Below, one piece after another: positions 9,187 through 17,424 of a stretch of DNA of 56,005 nucleotides (position 1 is the stretch's first letter; each line of letters starts with the position of its first letter). The notes beneath the pieces were generated by a model that was not told the origin of the DNA, did not search any database, and was given only the letters and a program-made list of their open reading frames with translations. Where the stretch lies: the NCBI GenBank assembly GCA_964602985.1, contig CAZRTJ010000022.1, positions 1-56,005 on the forward strand, given 5' to 3'. Made by a program: the position numbers and the translations under genes. The stretch comes from CAYZJB01 sp964602985 (GTDB lineage: Bacteria; CLD3; SB21).

Positions 9187-9699
9187 CTAAAAAATAAATC
9201 CCAGTGCGAATCGAACCTCTCCGGCTTCAATAAGATTTGGATGCTTCTTCCACCCCGGTTGTGGATCATTCCTCGTACCGTAGTAGAAACCGATCGGATT
9301 TACTTCAGTATTCAGAATGAATCTTCGCCAGAACTTCGTCGAATAGCCGATTCCAACGGTATGACGCCAAAAATGATCGTCAAAGGGGAAATAATCGACT
9401 CTCCGGAATAACGTCAAATCCGTGTTTGCATACAGGCGATGATGGGAGCTCCCGTAGAGGCCAAAGCCTACCGACGACCCGACTGCGAGAGTCTTGGGGT
9501 CTGTCGATCGCCATCCCCCGTGAATCGTACCGTGAAACCTGGAAGACATCGGCCACTGAAAGGCTCCATAAATATTTTCATCTCCACTTGCGAAAGACCG
9601 CGCGCTCCCGATGAAGAGCCCGAATCTGCTCACGTCCTGCGAACGTGCCGTGGAGATCATACCACACACGGCAAGAAAGACACATCCAACACGTTTCAT
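9187..9699 (-). CDS. Small predicted outer-membrane protein
   Basis: 170 residues from an ATG at 9699, preceded by GAGGAG at good spacing. Signal peptide (MKRVGCVFLAVCGMIS, cleaved near ARSQ). The mature part has alternating strand pattern with many Tyr, Trp and Phe and ends FALGFIF, as outer-membrane barrels do. About 150 mature residues would suit an eight-strand barrel. No named family recognised. The next gene upstream (9775-10725) is a lipoprotein in the same direction, and both may be in one envelope operon with 10778-12088. Confidence 0.55.
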   Translation of the reverse strand: MKRVGCVFLAVCGMISTARSQDVSRFGLFIGSARSFASGDENIYGAFQWPMSSRFHGTIHGGWRSTDPKTLAVGSSVGFGLYGSSHHRLYANTDLTLFRRVDYFPFDDHFWRHTVGIGYSTKFWRRFILNTEVNPIGFYYGTRNDPQPGWKKHPNLIEAGEVRFALGFIF

Positions 9700-9774
9700 G
9701 TTTCTCCTCAGACCTATTCCTGCGACATATGGTGCACGATTGATCATTAAAATTCTCTCTGTATGTATATATCA

Positions 9775-10725
9775 CTATTGCCTGAGTTTCCCGTTCGTCC
9801 AGTTTGCGTGGTACACTACTGTCATACGATCCGCCGTATAATTCCCAAAAACACCGAGTACGTCTCCACCCTGAATATTGGATCTCTTCTTGATCGGAAT
9901 ATCGTATAAACTGATATCCCAACTCCCAAATTCCCGCGTACCACTGTGCCCGTGCGGTTGATGGAACAATCCAAATGCGCTATCAATGGCACGCGCCTCG
10001 TACTCGATTTCAACGTATTCAATGGGCGTTGAATCCAACTCGTTTCGCACAAAAATAACTGATGCCAGCCCGCGATTCTTAAAGGAATATGAGTCGACAG
10101 TAAAACTCAGGTTGCTCCATTTTGTTGATTGGACATAGTAGATTGCTCTATCAGAAGCATCAAACGAAAACCCCGTCGTGTCTTGAGGCCACGACGGAGC
10201 CACATTCATCTCCACCGTGTCTGATGGCGCATCGTTGATACGGATGGGATCGAGAATCGTCGTCGTGGCGGTATAAGTCGCTCCGTTTTCCTTGATCACT
10301 TCCAAGTCGTAGCGATGACCGTTACGAATTCGCAATTGCCGATTCACATCCCTGTAAATCCCCTGCCCCACATACGAGAGTCGAACCGACGAAGCACCGT
10401 CACGAATCGATACCGTTGCATTTGGATCATGCTCGTAGTAAGCGACAAGAAACTGCCGCGTGTTGATCAGAAGGGTCTTCAGTATGGAGTCCTGCATTCC
10501 ATCCACAACGAACAGGTTATGAATGTCCGTCGGAACCACCTCTCCAACAAAGACCTCGATGTCATTCTCCCGTATGAAATTGTTGCTGGTATCCGGGGCC
10601 AAAATGCTCATGACAATGTCATGCCTACTCTGGATACGCGAGTCCGTGTAGTACTCCTTATCACAGGACTGGCACGCCGTCAGAAGGCTGACGGAAAAGA
10701 ATATAGTCGCGATTCTTGCTCTCAT
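9775..10725 (-). CDS. DUF4249-like lipoprotein
   Basis: 316 residues. The start at 10725 is chosen because AGGA lies 7 nt upstream; in-frame ATGs further up lack spacing. Lipobox LLTAC puts the lipidated Cys at residue 18. The body has an Ig-like beta pattern with a VSIRDGASSVRLSYVGQGIY segment and a later YTATTTILDPIRI segment, which resemble DUF4249 proteins (envelope lipoproteins often found with TonB receptors or barrels). Function unknown; probably faces the periplasm. A 14-nt hairpin repeat lies in its leader. Family assignment is by pattern only. Confidence 0.55.
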   Translation of the reverse strand: MRARIATIFFSVSLLTACQSCDKEYYTDSRIQSRHDIVMSILAPDTSNNFIRENDIEVFVGEVVPTDIHNLFVVDGMQDSILKTLLINTRQFLVAYYEHDPNATVSIRDGASSVRLSYVGQGIYRDVNRQLRIRNGHRYDLEVIKENGATYTATTTILDPIRINDAPSDTVEMNVAPSWPQDTTGFSFDASDRAIYYVQSTKWSNLSFTVDSYSFKNRGLASVIFVRNELDSTPIEYVEIEYEARAIDSAFGLFHQPHGHSGTREFGSWDISLYDIPIKKRSNIQGGDVLGVFGNYTADRMTVVYHANWTNGKLRQ

Positions 10726-10748
10726 AAACATTTCCTGAAATATTAACA

Positions 10749-10764
10749 AGCCTCTCGGTAGGCT
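10749..10764. repeat. Hairpin repeat, copy A
   Basis: AGCCT-CTCGGT-AGGCT, a 5-bp stem. Its core (10750-10763) is the exact reverse complement of 12122-12135. Both copies lie 24-34 nt upstream of a minus-strand lipoprotein start, so they may be shared leader structures acting on translation or mRNA stability. Confidence 0.55.
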
Positions 10765-10777
10765 ATGTCAGTTTGTT

Positions 10778-12088
10778 CTAGTAAACTTGGGTAAATCTAA
10801 TATTGATATCGTCCAGCTTTTTGTTACTCGCAGAGCTGGTTTCCCAGAATTGCGATCCACCGCCTGTCCGAGCGCTGATACTCGCACTCGTAATGGCATA
10901 GAAGCCGGCTTCCGCATACGGATCGTCTTCATCGATCACCCCGTACAGATCGCGTGTATTAAATCTGTAAGTGAAAGTTACGTCATCGACGACGGTATTT
11001 GTCTCCGCATTGTAGGCATCTCGATAAACCTTGGTTCCGAATATACCAAGGACAGGATCTAGAATGTCGGTAACGCGGGCAAATCGATCCATTTCACCAC
11101 TGTACCAGTCATCTTCCCAAGGCGCCATGACAAGTGCGGTATTATCCAGACCGATCAACCCGATGGTTGTCGGAAACTCATCTCCAACATTATACCACTT
11201 CCCGTCCGTGTTCACGTCGGGAAACTTCAGATTCTGGCCGCGTGCGTCGTAGTGTTTATTCCCGTTGAACATATCACGAAGAGCCATCGTTCCGGGAAGG
11301 GCCGGATCGCTCCACCACATCTCGAACTCTTCACTCGTCAGGCCATCGCGCGTCACTTTAAGGTAGATGCCTTCGATACCCAGATACCCGTAGTACGACT
11401 GCTTTCCCAAGCTTGGCTTGTCCTGCGGGTCGGAATCGGCATTCTCCATCGTCACGGCAAAAAGGGGATACTGCGTCGTCTCTCTCAGATTACGAATGTA
11501 TTGACTGAAGACATCATCGATCTCATCGATATCCGCCGCATATGGGGCCGTCCATATCTCTTCTCTTGTCTTGTATTCCCCGTTTTCGAGAAAGACGACA
11601 TTGACAGGGAAATCGACATGATCTGATTTTCCGTCATAGTAATTGGCCGGATCGGGGTAGACGCCATACAGATCGCCGTCCGCAAAGCTTGTTTTCTTCG
11701 CTGTGGCTTCAGCTTGCCGGGCGTTGAATATCTCCACCCGGACCTGAAATGAACGGCCTTCGACTCTGATGTTTTCCACGGCATCGTCAAGGGCTTCACT
11801 GATTGGCAGTACCTCCTCCTTGACAAGACGGTTCAGGAAGGATGATTTCAGAAGGGCCGGTTCACCGGAAACGGGTTTTGCAAGCCCCGTAACAGGATCT
11901 TTGAGCGCGAGAGATTGGGCTACCTCTCCGAGATACTGATGGGCTTCAGCGTTAGAAAGGTCCTCCACTGCCGGATTCTTTGAGAGCTTCTGCCCTGAGT
12001 CATCGCAGGAAGCGATGATCAGCGCAGTCAGAAGGGAAAGTACACCCCCCCCCCCGCGAACAATTGCGTTCAAGAGTCTTGGACTCAT
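10778..12088 (-). CDS. Lipoprotein with homopolymeric tract in signal peptide
   Basis: 436 residues. Signal peptide MSPRLLNAIVR then four Gly (12-15), hydrophobic core, lipobox IIASC with Cys28. The mature domain is acidic, with no family I recognise; it contains several Asp-rich loops (YPDPANYYDGKSD, EDDWYSGEMD, DEDDPYAEAG) that could bind Ca2+. The ATG is preceded by GAGGAATT. The four Gly codons come from an uninterrupted run of 11 G (coding strand), so one-base slippage would switch the frame off inside the signal peptide. It may be transcribed with the DUF4249-like gene 53 nt downstream. Function unknown, cell-surface or periplasmic. Confidence 0.65.
   Translation of the reverse strand: MSPRLLNAIVRGGGGVLSLLTALIIASCDDSGQKLSKNPAVEDLSNAEAHQYLGEVAQSLALKDPVTGLAKPVSGEPALLKSSFLNRLVKEEVLPISEALDDAVENIRVEGRSFQVRVEIFNARQAEATAKKTSFADGDLYGVYPDPANYYDGKSDHVDFPVNVVFLENGEYKTREEIWTAPYAADIDEIDDVFSQYIRNLRETTQYPLFAVTMENADSDPQDKPSLGKQSYYGYLGIEGIYLKVTRDGLTSEEFEMWWSDPALPGTMALRDMFNGNKHYDARGQNLKFPDVNTDGKWYNVGDEFPTTIGLIGLDNTALVMAPWEDDWYSGEMDRFARVTDILDPVLGIFGTKVYRDAYNAETNTVVDDVTFTYRFNTRDLYGVIDEDDPYAEAGFYAITSASISARTGGGSQFWETSSASNKKLDDINIRFTQVY
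12045..12055. repeat. C11/G11 homopolymer inside a coding region
   Basis: Eleven consecutive C on the plus strand (G on the coding strand) near codons 12-15 of the lipoprotein at 10778-12088. Tracts of this length are typical slippage sites for phase variation, and are also frequent sequencing errors. Confidence 0.9.
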
Positions 12089-12121
12089 GTTGAATTCCTC
12101 AGATTTGGTTTAGTAATTCAG

Positions 12122-12135
12122 GCCTACCGAGAGGC
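12122..12135. repeat. Hairpin repeat, copy B
   Basis: GCCT-ACCGAG-AGGC, an exact inverted copy of 10750-10763, located in the leader of the lipoprotein gene at 10778-12088. Confidence 0.55.
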
Positions 12136-12241
12136 TACATTAAAGACGGGGATAAATTAGGCGAATACGAATGTTTGTCAAGGAATTTTCTAATAAAAAT
12201 TCTAATAAGAGAATTAGTGGAACATGTTGGGTTTTCTCGAT

Positions 12242-13222
12242 TCACCCCCACCCATTCTCTTCATACCACGCCGCGGTGAGGCGGGCGCCGGCTCGCAAAT
12301 CGTACCGAGATTGAAACCCCAGCAAGCGGCGAATCTTCTCCGACGAACATGTCCACGCAGTCTGTCGCAGTTCGATGATCTTCTGACGATTGAGAATCGC
12401 CGGTTTGTCGGACATCTGGGAAATCCATTCCGCGGCATATCCGAGTCCTACGACCAGAGATTGCGGCACGAACAGCGGCAGGGTCCATTTCCTCATCACC
12501 TCTGCCAAGACGCTCGATAGGTCGCCCCAAGAGTACACGTGACCGTCATCGACATAGAACGTCTCACCGACCGCCTTCGGATGATCGCCCGCCAAAACGA
12601 TGGCGTCCACCAGATCCTGAGAGTACACCAGGCTCAGAAATTTCTTCCGAAGTCCGAGGATCGGCCGGAGGTGCCGGTGAATGAGCTGAAAATATATCCG
12701 AATATCCTTTTCGCGGGGTCCGTAGACCGCGGGAGGCCGGAGAATCGTGATTGGCAGTTGCTTGGAATATTCGATCGCGTATTTTTCGCCTTCCCATTTG
12801 CTCTTGCCGTAAAACGTGATCGGCGTGCATGGATCGGATTCGCGTTTGGGAACTCCCGGCCGCGACGGCCCCGCGGCGGCCAGAGAACTGACGTGGACGA
12901 TCCGCTGGATCGAGCGATTGACTTGCGAGCAGCCTTCGTACAGCAGACGCGAACCGTCCGCGTTGATCTTGAAGTACGTCGCTTCCTTTCGCGCCTTAGT
13001 GATGCCGCCGAGATGATAGATCACGTCCACCCCCGACACGGCCCTGTCGAGCGACTCCCGATCGGTAATGTCCCCTTCCACAAACTCGACAGGAAGTTTC
13101 TGCAGATCGCGGAGATCGCTCGTGCGGCGCACGAGACAGCGGACCTGGTCCCCGCGCAGGCACATCGTCTCGGCCAGATGACTGCCGATGAATCCCGTGG
13201 CGCCTGTGATCAGCGCCTTCAA
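12242..13222 (-). CDS. NAD(P)-dependent epimerase/dehydratase (extended SDR)
   Basis: 326 residues. Rossmann motif GATGFIG at 7-13, acidic GDITD near 55-59, and the catalytic YxxxK (YGKSK) near residue 139, after a conserved VSSLAAAG. This is the extended short-chain dehydrogenase family acting on nucleotide sugars, sterols or flavonols; the substrate cannot be told. The start is a TTG that overlaps the stop of the upstream GNAT gene by 4 nt (TTGA), so translation is coupled. No other sugar or lipid gene is adjacent, so the pathway is open. Confidence 0.85.
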   Translation of the reverse strand: MKALITGATGFIGSHLAETMCLRGDQVRCLVRRTSDLRDLQKLPVEFVEGDITDRESLDRAVSGVDVIYHLGGITKARKEATYFKINADGSRLLYEGCSQVNRSIQRIVHVSSLAAAGPSRPGVPKRESDPCTPITFYGKSKWEGEKYAIEYSKQLPITILRPPAVYGPREKDIRIYFQLIHRHLRPILGLRKKFLSLVYSQDLVDAIVLAGDHPKAVGETFYVDDGHVYSWGDLSSVLAEVMRKWTLPLFVPQSLVVGLGYAAEWISQMSDKPAILNRQKIIELRQTAWTCSSEKIRRLLGFQSRYDLRAGARLTAAWYEENGWG

Positions 13223-14343
13223 ACGAGCGGCCTGTCGTATAACCGGTAGCGCTTGTACACGTGTGCGCCCATTCGCTCCAGAGGACGATTCATCGCGGTG
13301 TTATCCTCCAGGATCCAGGACAACTCGGCCCATTCGTATCCCTTGCGAATGGCCTCCTCAAAGGTGCGATAGTAGAAAACAACGTCCACACCGCTGTTCC
13401 GATGTTCTTTGGTAATTCCCAGAGTAATGACGCGCAGAGATTTGATTTGCCCCTTCCGTGTATTCCACAGCAGTTTGAATAATCCAAACGGAAGCAACCG
13501 TCCGCTCCGCAATCGGATCAGCGCCTCGTTGATATTCGGAATGGTCAGCGAAAACCCGATCGGTTCGCCGCGATATTCCGCGATGAACAGAAAATCGGGA
13601 TCCAGAATCTGCTTCATCTGTACGCCCATGTGGTCAAATTCCGCGTCGGTCATCGGGACAAATCCCCAATTTTTTTCCCACGCGGCGTTGTACACCGCCT
13701 TGACCCGGCGCACTTCGTTGTCGAAGTCTTTTCTGTTGAATGTCCGCACCGTAAAATCGTTGCGCTTCAGGATCAGTTCGACCCCGCGTCGGAGTCTCTC
13801 CGGCGCTGCAGTGGGCACTTCCAATCGGTAGGCCAGCAGGTCCTTGGCTTTCGCAAACCCGGCCGATTCGATCAGCGTCTGATAATACGGCGGATTGTAC
13901 GTCATCATGATCACGGGCGGCGTGTTCAGTCCTTCCACGACCAGGCCGCATTCGTCATTGGTCGAGACATTCACCGGACCGCGCATGACCGTCATCCCGG
14001 AGTCCCGTAGAAATTTCCCGGCCTCTTCAAACAGCGCCTTGGCCGCCTCGGGATCCTTTTTGCATTCGAAAAGCCCGAAGAAACCCGTCTTGTCTTCGTG
14101 AAACGAATTGTGCAGGTGATTGACAATCGCCGCAATCCTCCCGACCGGTCTTCCTTCGCGATAGGCCATAAAAAACGCGACGGTTGCATGCTCGAAGAAC
14201 GGGTTCTTGCGGGGATTGAGAAATTCCCTCCGCTCCATCCGAAGATGCGGAACCCAATGGGGATCGTCCCGGTACACGTCCCATTCTAATTGTATGAACC
14301 GTTTCAGATCGGACGAAGACAGACGCCGCACGTCGACGGACAT
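13219..14343 (-). CDS. GNAT-like N-acetyltransferase family protein
   Basis: 374 residues. The pattern (DVYRDDPHWVPHLRMER near the start, GPVNVSTNDECGLVVEG in the middle, a C-terminal domain with LGITKEHRNSGV and YEWAELSWILEDN) is that of a widespread uncharacterised two-domain GNAT-like family, often annotated as N-acetyltransferase. The C-terminal part looks like an acetyl-CoA fold with the Arg-containing loop in EHRNSGVD. Start supported by GGGAG before the ATG. It is the first gene of a two-gene operon with the epimerase. Substrate unknown. Confidence 0.75.
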   Translation of the reverse strand: MSVDVRRLSSSDLKRFIQLEWDVYRDDPHWVPHLRMERREFLNPRKNPFFEHATVAFFMAYREGRPVGRIAAIVNHLHNSFHEDKTGFFGLFECKKDPEAAKALFEEAGKFLRDSGMTVMRGPVNVSTNDECGLVVEGLNTPPVIMMTYNPPYYQTLIESAGFAKAKDLLAYRLEVPTAAPERLRRGVELILKRNDFTVRTFNRKDFDNEVRRVKAVYNAAWEKNWGFVPMTDAEFDHMGVQMKQILDPDFLFIAEYRGEPIGFSLTIPNINEALIRLRSGRLLPFGLFKLLWNTRKGQIKSLRVITLGITKEHRNSGVDVVFYYRTFEEAIRKGYEWAELSWILEDNTAMNRPLERMGAHVYKRYRLYDRPLV

Positions 14344-14593
14344 GTGAAACTCCCTTGTTTGCGTCGGACGGCAATATCCGAAGCGTCGACGTCGAAATCA
14401 ACGCGGGATTCCACGGGCTACACAGCGCTCAAAGCGTAGGGTTTTTAGACTTCGAACCTTCCCATTGGAAGTCGGTGACCTCTCTTGCCTGCCGACTGTA
14501 CAAAATATGGCGAAAAGAGCCTTGCTTTCGGATAGGTAAAACTGTAGTTTCCAGTGTTTTACGAGACTGCTTAGAATTCTATTGGAGAGTGCA

Positions 14594-15874
14594 ATGATGC
14601 GATGCACCATGATTGGCTTGTTTCTATTGTCGACCGTCCCGTCCATGGGGCAGATCGGCAGCCCGTCGTCGATGACGGATCGGTACGGGACGTTTTATAC
14701 GTTTTCCGCCGTCCCGCTTCAATTCAACAACTTCTATATGTATCAGAATTACCGCGTGTGGAAGGGCGATGCCGACCGTTTTGACGGTGGGACTTCAACC
14801 TCGGTCAGCATCAAGGATTTCTCTGCGGTCTGGGGCTTCCAGTACGGCGTGTTCAACGGATTCGATGTTGGCGTGGTGACAAACATGTATCAGACGCCCA
14901 ATCGGGCCCCGAGCATTCCGCCCAGTGCGATCGTTTCCTTCTTCAAGACCAAGGACATCCCCAGCAGTTTCACCATCCATTTCCGCATGGCGCCATGGGC
15001 TGTGATGAAGAACAAATTGCGCATGGGAGTGATGGTGAGTTCGCGATGGGAAACCGGTCCATTTGCCAATGTTCCTTTCCAAAGCTACGCTACCGACAAG
15101 AGTACGGTCGGGATCGCCTGGCTCATGACGTACATGCACCACGCCGGTTCTCCGGAAACGGGTCTGACGATCCACGGTAATCTCCAATATGTCAATCATC
15201 TCGACAAGGGACAATTCGTCGGATTCTTTGATGAACAAACCATGCGGACCAATGGGCAAGGTGCGATCGCGGACCAGGCCGTCGCGACCGGCAATACGTC
15301 GGCGCTTCGATTTGCGTTGGGAGCCGCTTATCCGCTCAACTTGGGCGGCACGACGATGTTCGTCACCGGAGATGTCTACGGCAATGCATTCCTGACCAAA
15401 CCACCCGCGGCCGCCTACACCAGACAGAATTCCGCGTATGGCGCACTCGGCATCAAGTACCAGTTTTTCCGCACATTTGCCATCCATCTTGGCGGCGAGT
15501 ATCAGATCGTGAAGGGCACGACGCCTTCCTTTTCCAGCACGGCTCTGGGCGTCGAAGACCTGACTATTTCCAAATCTGATTTCCCGACGTGGCGCGTGTT
15601 TGGTGGATTCTCCGTGACGCCCTCACCGAAAGCGCAGTTTATCAAAACCCAAAAGCAGATCGCAATTGAGACCGCCAAAGACCCCGAAGACGTGCGAAAG
15701 AAAGAAGTCGAAAATGTGCTGTATTCGGAGCAGGAAGTGCAAAAACGGCGCGTGAATTTTACTCCGGTAGAGAATATGCGTTCCGAATACAAGACCAGCA
15801 TTCAGTCCCTCATCGACGTGCTTGCGCCGCATGACAAGAAACCCATCGAACCTGTCGACGCAGGCGGGGAATAG
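14594..15874 (+). CDS. Predicted outer-membrane beta-barrel protein
   Basis: 426 residues. The ATG at 14594 is preferred over the TTG at 14582, because GGAGAG lies 5 nt upstream of it. Signal peptide MMRCTMIGLFLLSTVPSMGQ. The following 320 residues are strand-rich with many aromatic residues and Gly turns, as in a transport or DUF-type barrel. The C-terminal 90 residues are different: charged and helical (TQKQIAIETAKDPEDVRKKE...) and look like a periplasmic tail. No family name can be given. It is divergent from the GNAT gene across a 250-nt region, and a strong terminator follows, so it is probably transcribed alone. Confidence 0.6.
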   Translation: MMRCTMIGLFLLSTVPSMGQIGSPSSMTDRYGTFYTFSAVPLQFNNFYMYQNYRVWKGDADRFDGGTSTSVSIKDFSAVWGFQYGVFNGFDVGVVTNMYQTPNRAPSIPPSAIVSFFKTKDIPSSFTIHFRMAPWAVMKNKLRMGVMVSSRWETGPFANVPFQSYATDKSTVGIAWLMTYMHHAGSPETGLTIHGNLQYVNHLDKGQFVGFFDEQTMRTNGQGAIADQAVATGNTSALRFALGAAYPLNLGGTTMFVTGDVYGNAFLTKPPAAAYTRQNSAYGALGIKYQFFRTFAIHLGGEYQIVKGTTPSFSSTALGVEDLTISKSDFPTWRVFGGFSVTPSPKAQFIKTQKQIAIETAKDPEDVRKKEVENVLYSEQEVQKRRVNFTPVENMRSEYKTSIQSLIDVLAPHDKKPIEPVDAGGE

Positions 15875-15892
15875 GCGAAGAGCTCTTTTCAG

Positions 15893-15919
15893 AAGCTGTC
15901 TTCGGGCAGCTTTTTTTTT
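15893..15919 (+). terminator. Rho-independent terminator with UUCG loop
   Basis: AAGCTGTC-TTCG-GGCAGCTT (8-bp stem with one G-T pair) followed by a T run, 18 nt after the outer-membrane gene stop. Confidence 0.9.
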
Positions 15920-15992
15920 GCCTTTTCGGTGGAAAGATGACGCAGCGTTTTTATATTAGCCCGCAAATGAAAGAAAACAATCGGAGGAAGAT

Positions 15993-17186
15993 ATGAAACT
16001 CACCAGGGATCTCGTCATCGTGAATGGAGCGCGAACTGCGTTCGGTAAGTTCGGCGGCACGACCAAAGACATGAGCGCCATCGATCTGGGAGTCGTTGCG
16101 GCCAAAGGGGCCATCGCGCGATCGGGAGCTCGACCGGAGGACATCGATCACGTCGTGTTCGGAAATGCCTCCCAAACGAGCGCAGACGCCATCTATCTGG
16201 CGCGTCACATTGCGCTCAAGTCCGGACTGTCGATCTCCACTCCTGCCCTGACGCTCAATCGATTGTGTGGATCGGGATTTGAAGCCATTATCGAAGGATG
16301 CCGGCAAATTTTGATCGGTGAATCGGACGTGGTTCTGGCAGGCGGCGCCGAAAGCATGAGCCAGGCGCCCTTCGTCGTTCGCGGAACACGATTTGGCGTC
16401 AATCTCGGACAACCGATGAAGTTCGAAGACCTGCTATGGGAGGCGCTCACAGATCCGTACTGCGGCTTCTCCATGGCGCAGACCGCAGAAAATCTGGCCG
16501 ACAAGATGAAAATTTCGCGAACAGAATGCGATCTGATCGCATACCTGAGTCAGATGCGTGCCAAAGACGCCATCCTGGGTGGACGACTCAAGGAAGAAAT
16601 CACACCGATCGAAATCAAGACGCGCAAGGGCGTGAAAGTCTTCGATACTGACGAACATCCACGGCCGGAAACCACCGTCGAAGCCTTGCAAACGCTGGCA
16701 CCATACTTCAAGAAAGACGGTACGATCACCGCCGGCAATGCCAGCGGCATTTGCGACGGCGCCGCGGCCGTGATCGTCACTACCGCCGAAACCGCCAAGG
16801 CCAAAGGCTGGAAGCCGATCGGACGCGTCCTCACTTGGGGAATCGCAGGCGTCGAACCGTCGATCATGGGCATCGGTCCCGTCCCGTCATCCCAAAAAGC
16901 CCTGCAGAACGTGGATATGAAAATTGCAGATATCGACATTGTCGAAATCAATGAGGCATTCGCGCCACAATATCTGGCGGTGGAACGGGAACTCGGCCTC
17001 AACCGCGAAATCACCAACGTCAACGGAGGCGCGATCGCCCTCGGTCACCCTCTGGCCGCTTCCGGCACGCGCCTGGTCCTCACGGCGCTGTACGAGTTGC
17101 GCCGTCGCCAGAAGAAATATGGACTGACGTCCGCCTGCATCGGTGGAGGACAAGGCACGGCCATGATCCTCGAGGCAATTCTGTAA
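15993..17186 (+). CDS. Acetyl-CoA C-acyltransferase (thiolase)
   Basis: 397 residues, full thiolase length. Catalytic residues are visible: nucleophile Cys92 in NRLCGSGFEA, NEAFAPQ (320-326), His352 in GHPLAASG, and Cys382 in CIGGGQG. The enzyme either condenses two acetyl-CoA or cleaves 3-ketoacyl-CoA in beta-oxidation; the sequence alone does not separate these. Start supported by CGGAGGA before the ATG. There is no other fatty-acid gene adjacent, so a stand-alone acetoacetyl-CoA thiolase role is slightly favoured (inference). It lies between a terminator and the promoter at 17376. Confidence 0.93.
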   Translation: MKLTRDLVIVNGARTAFGKFGGTTKDMSAIDLGVVAAKGAIARSGARPEDIDHVVFGNASQTSADAIYLARHIALKSGLSISTPALTLNRLCGSGFEAIIEGCRQILIGESDVVLAGGAESMSQAPFVVRGTRFGVNLGQPMKFEDLLWEALTDPYCGFSMAQTAENLADKMKISRTECDLIAYLSQMRAKDAILGGRLKEEITPIEIKTRKGVKVFDTDEHPRPETTVEALQTLAPYFKKDGTITAGNASGICDGAAAVIVTTAETAKAKGWKPIGRVLTWGIAGVEPSIMGIGPVPSSQKALQNVDMKIADIDIVEINEAFAPQYLAVERELGLNREITNVNGGAIALGHPLAASGTRLVLTALYELRRRQKKYGLTSACIGGGQGTAMILEAIL

Positions 17187-17375
17187 ATCGGTCATTCCTC
17201 CCACGATCGGGGCGGAATTTCTCGCGGGCGTCGATCGCCCTGCGCTGAAGCGATCCAACGTGCGGAACATGACGAATTGACGTGATGAACACATGTCATC
17301 TTTTTCTTGGTTTTCTCTGCTCCATTTGCTTGAGATTCATATTTCGTCTGATGCACATCATGTTTCTCTGACCTA

Positions 17376-17404
17376 TTGACACCCTCATAGTTGACGTGTA
17401 TCTT
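17376..17404 (+). promoter_or_regulatory. Sigma70-type promoter of the cyclase gene
   Basis: TTGACA (17376-17381), 17-nt spacer, TATCTT (17399-17404). Transcription would begin near 17411, giving a leader of about 14 nt before the ATG at 17425. Confidence 0.65.
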
Positions 17405-17411
17405 ACGTCAA
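17391..17411. promoter_or_regulatory. Palindromic operator candidate over the -10 box
   Basis: Perfect inverted repeat TTGACGT - 7 nt - ACGTCAA that spans the -10 box and predicted start. A regulator bound here would block RNA polymerase. The half site resembles CRE-like TGACGT, but no cognate protein is identified in the window. Confidence 0.5.
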
Positions 17412-17424
17412 CTTCGAGAAGTAC

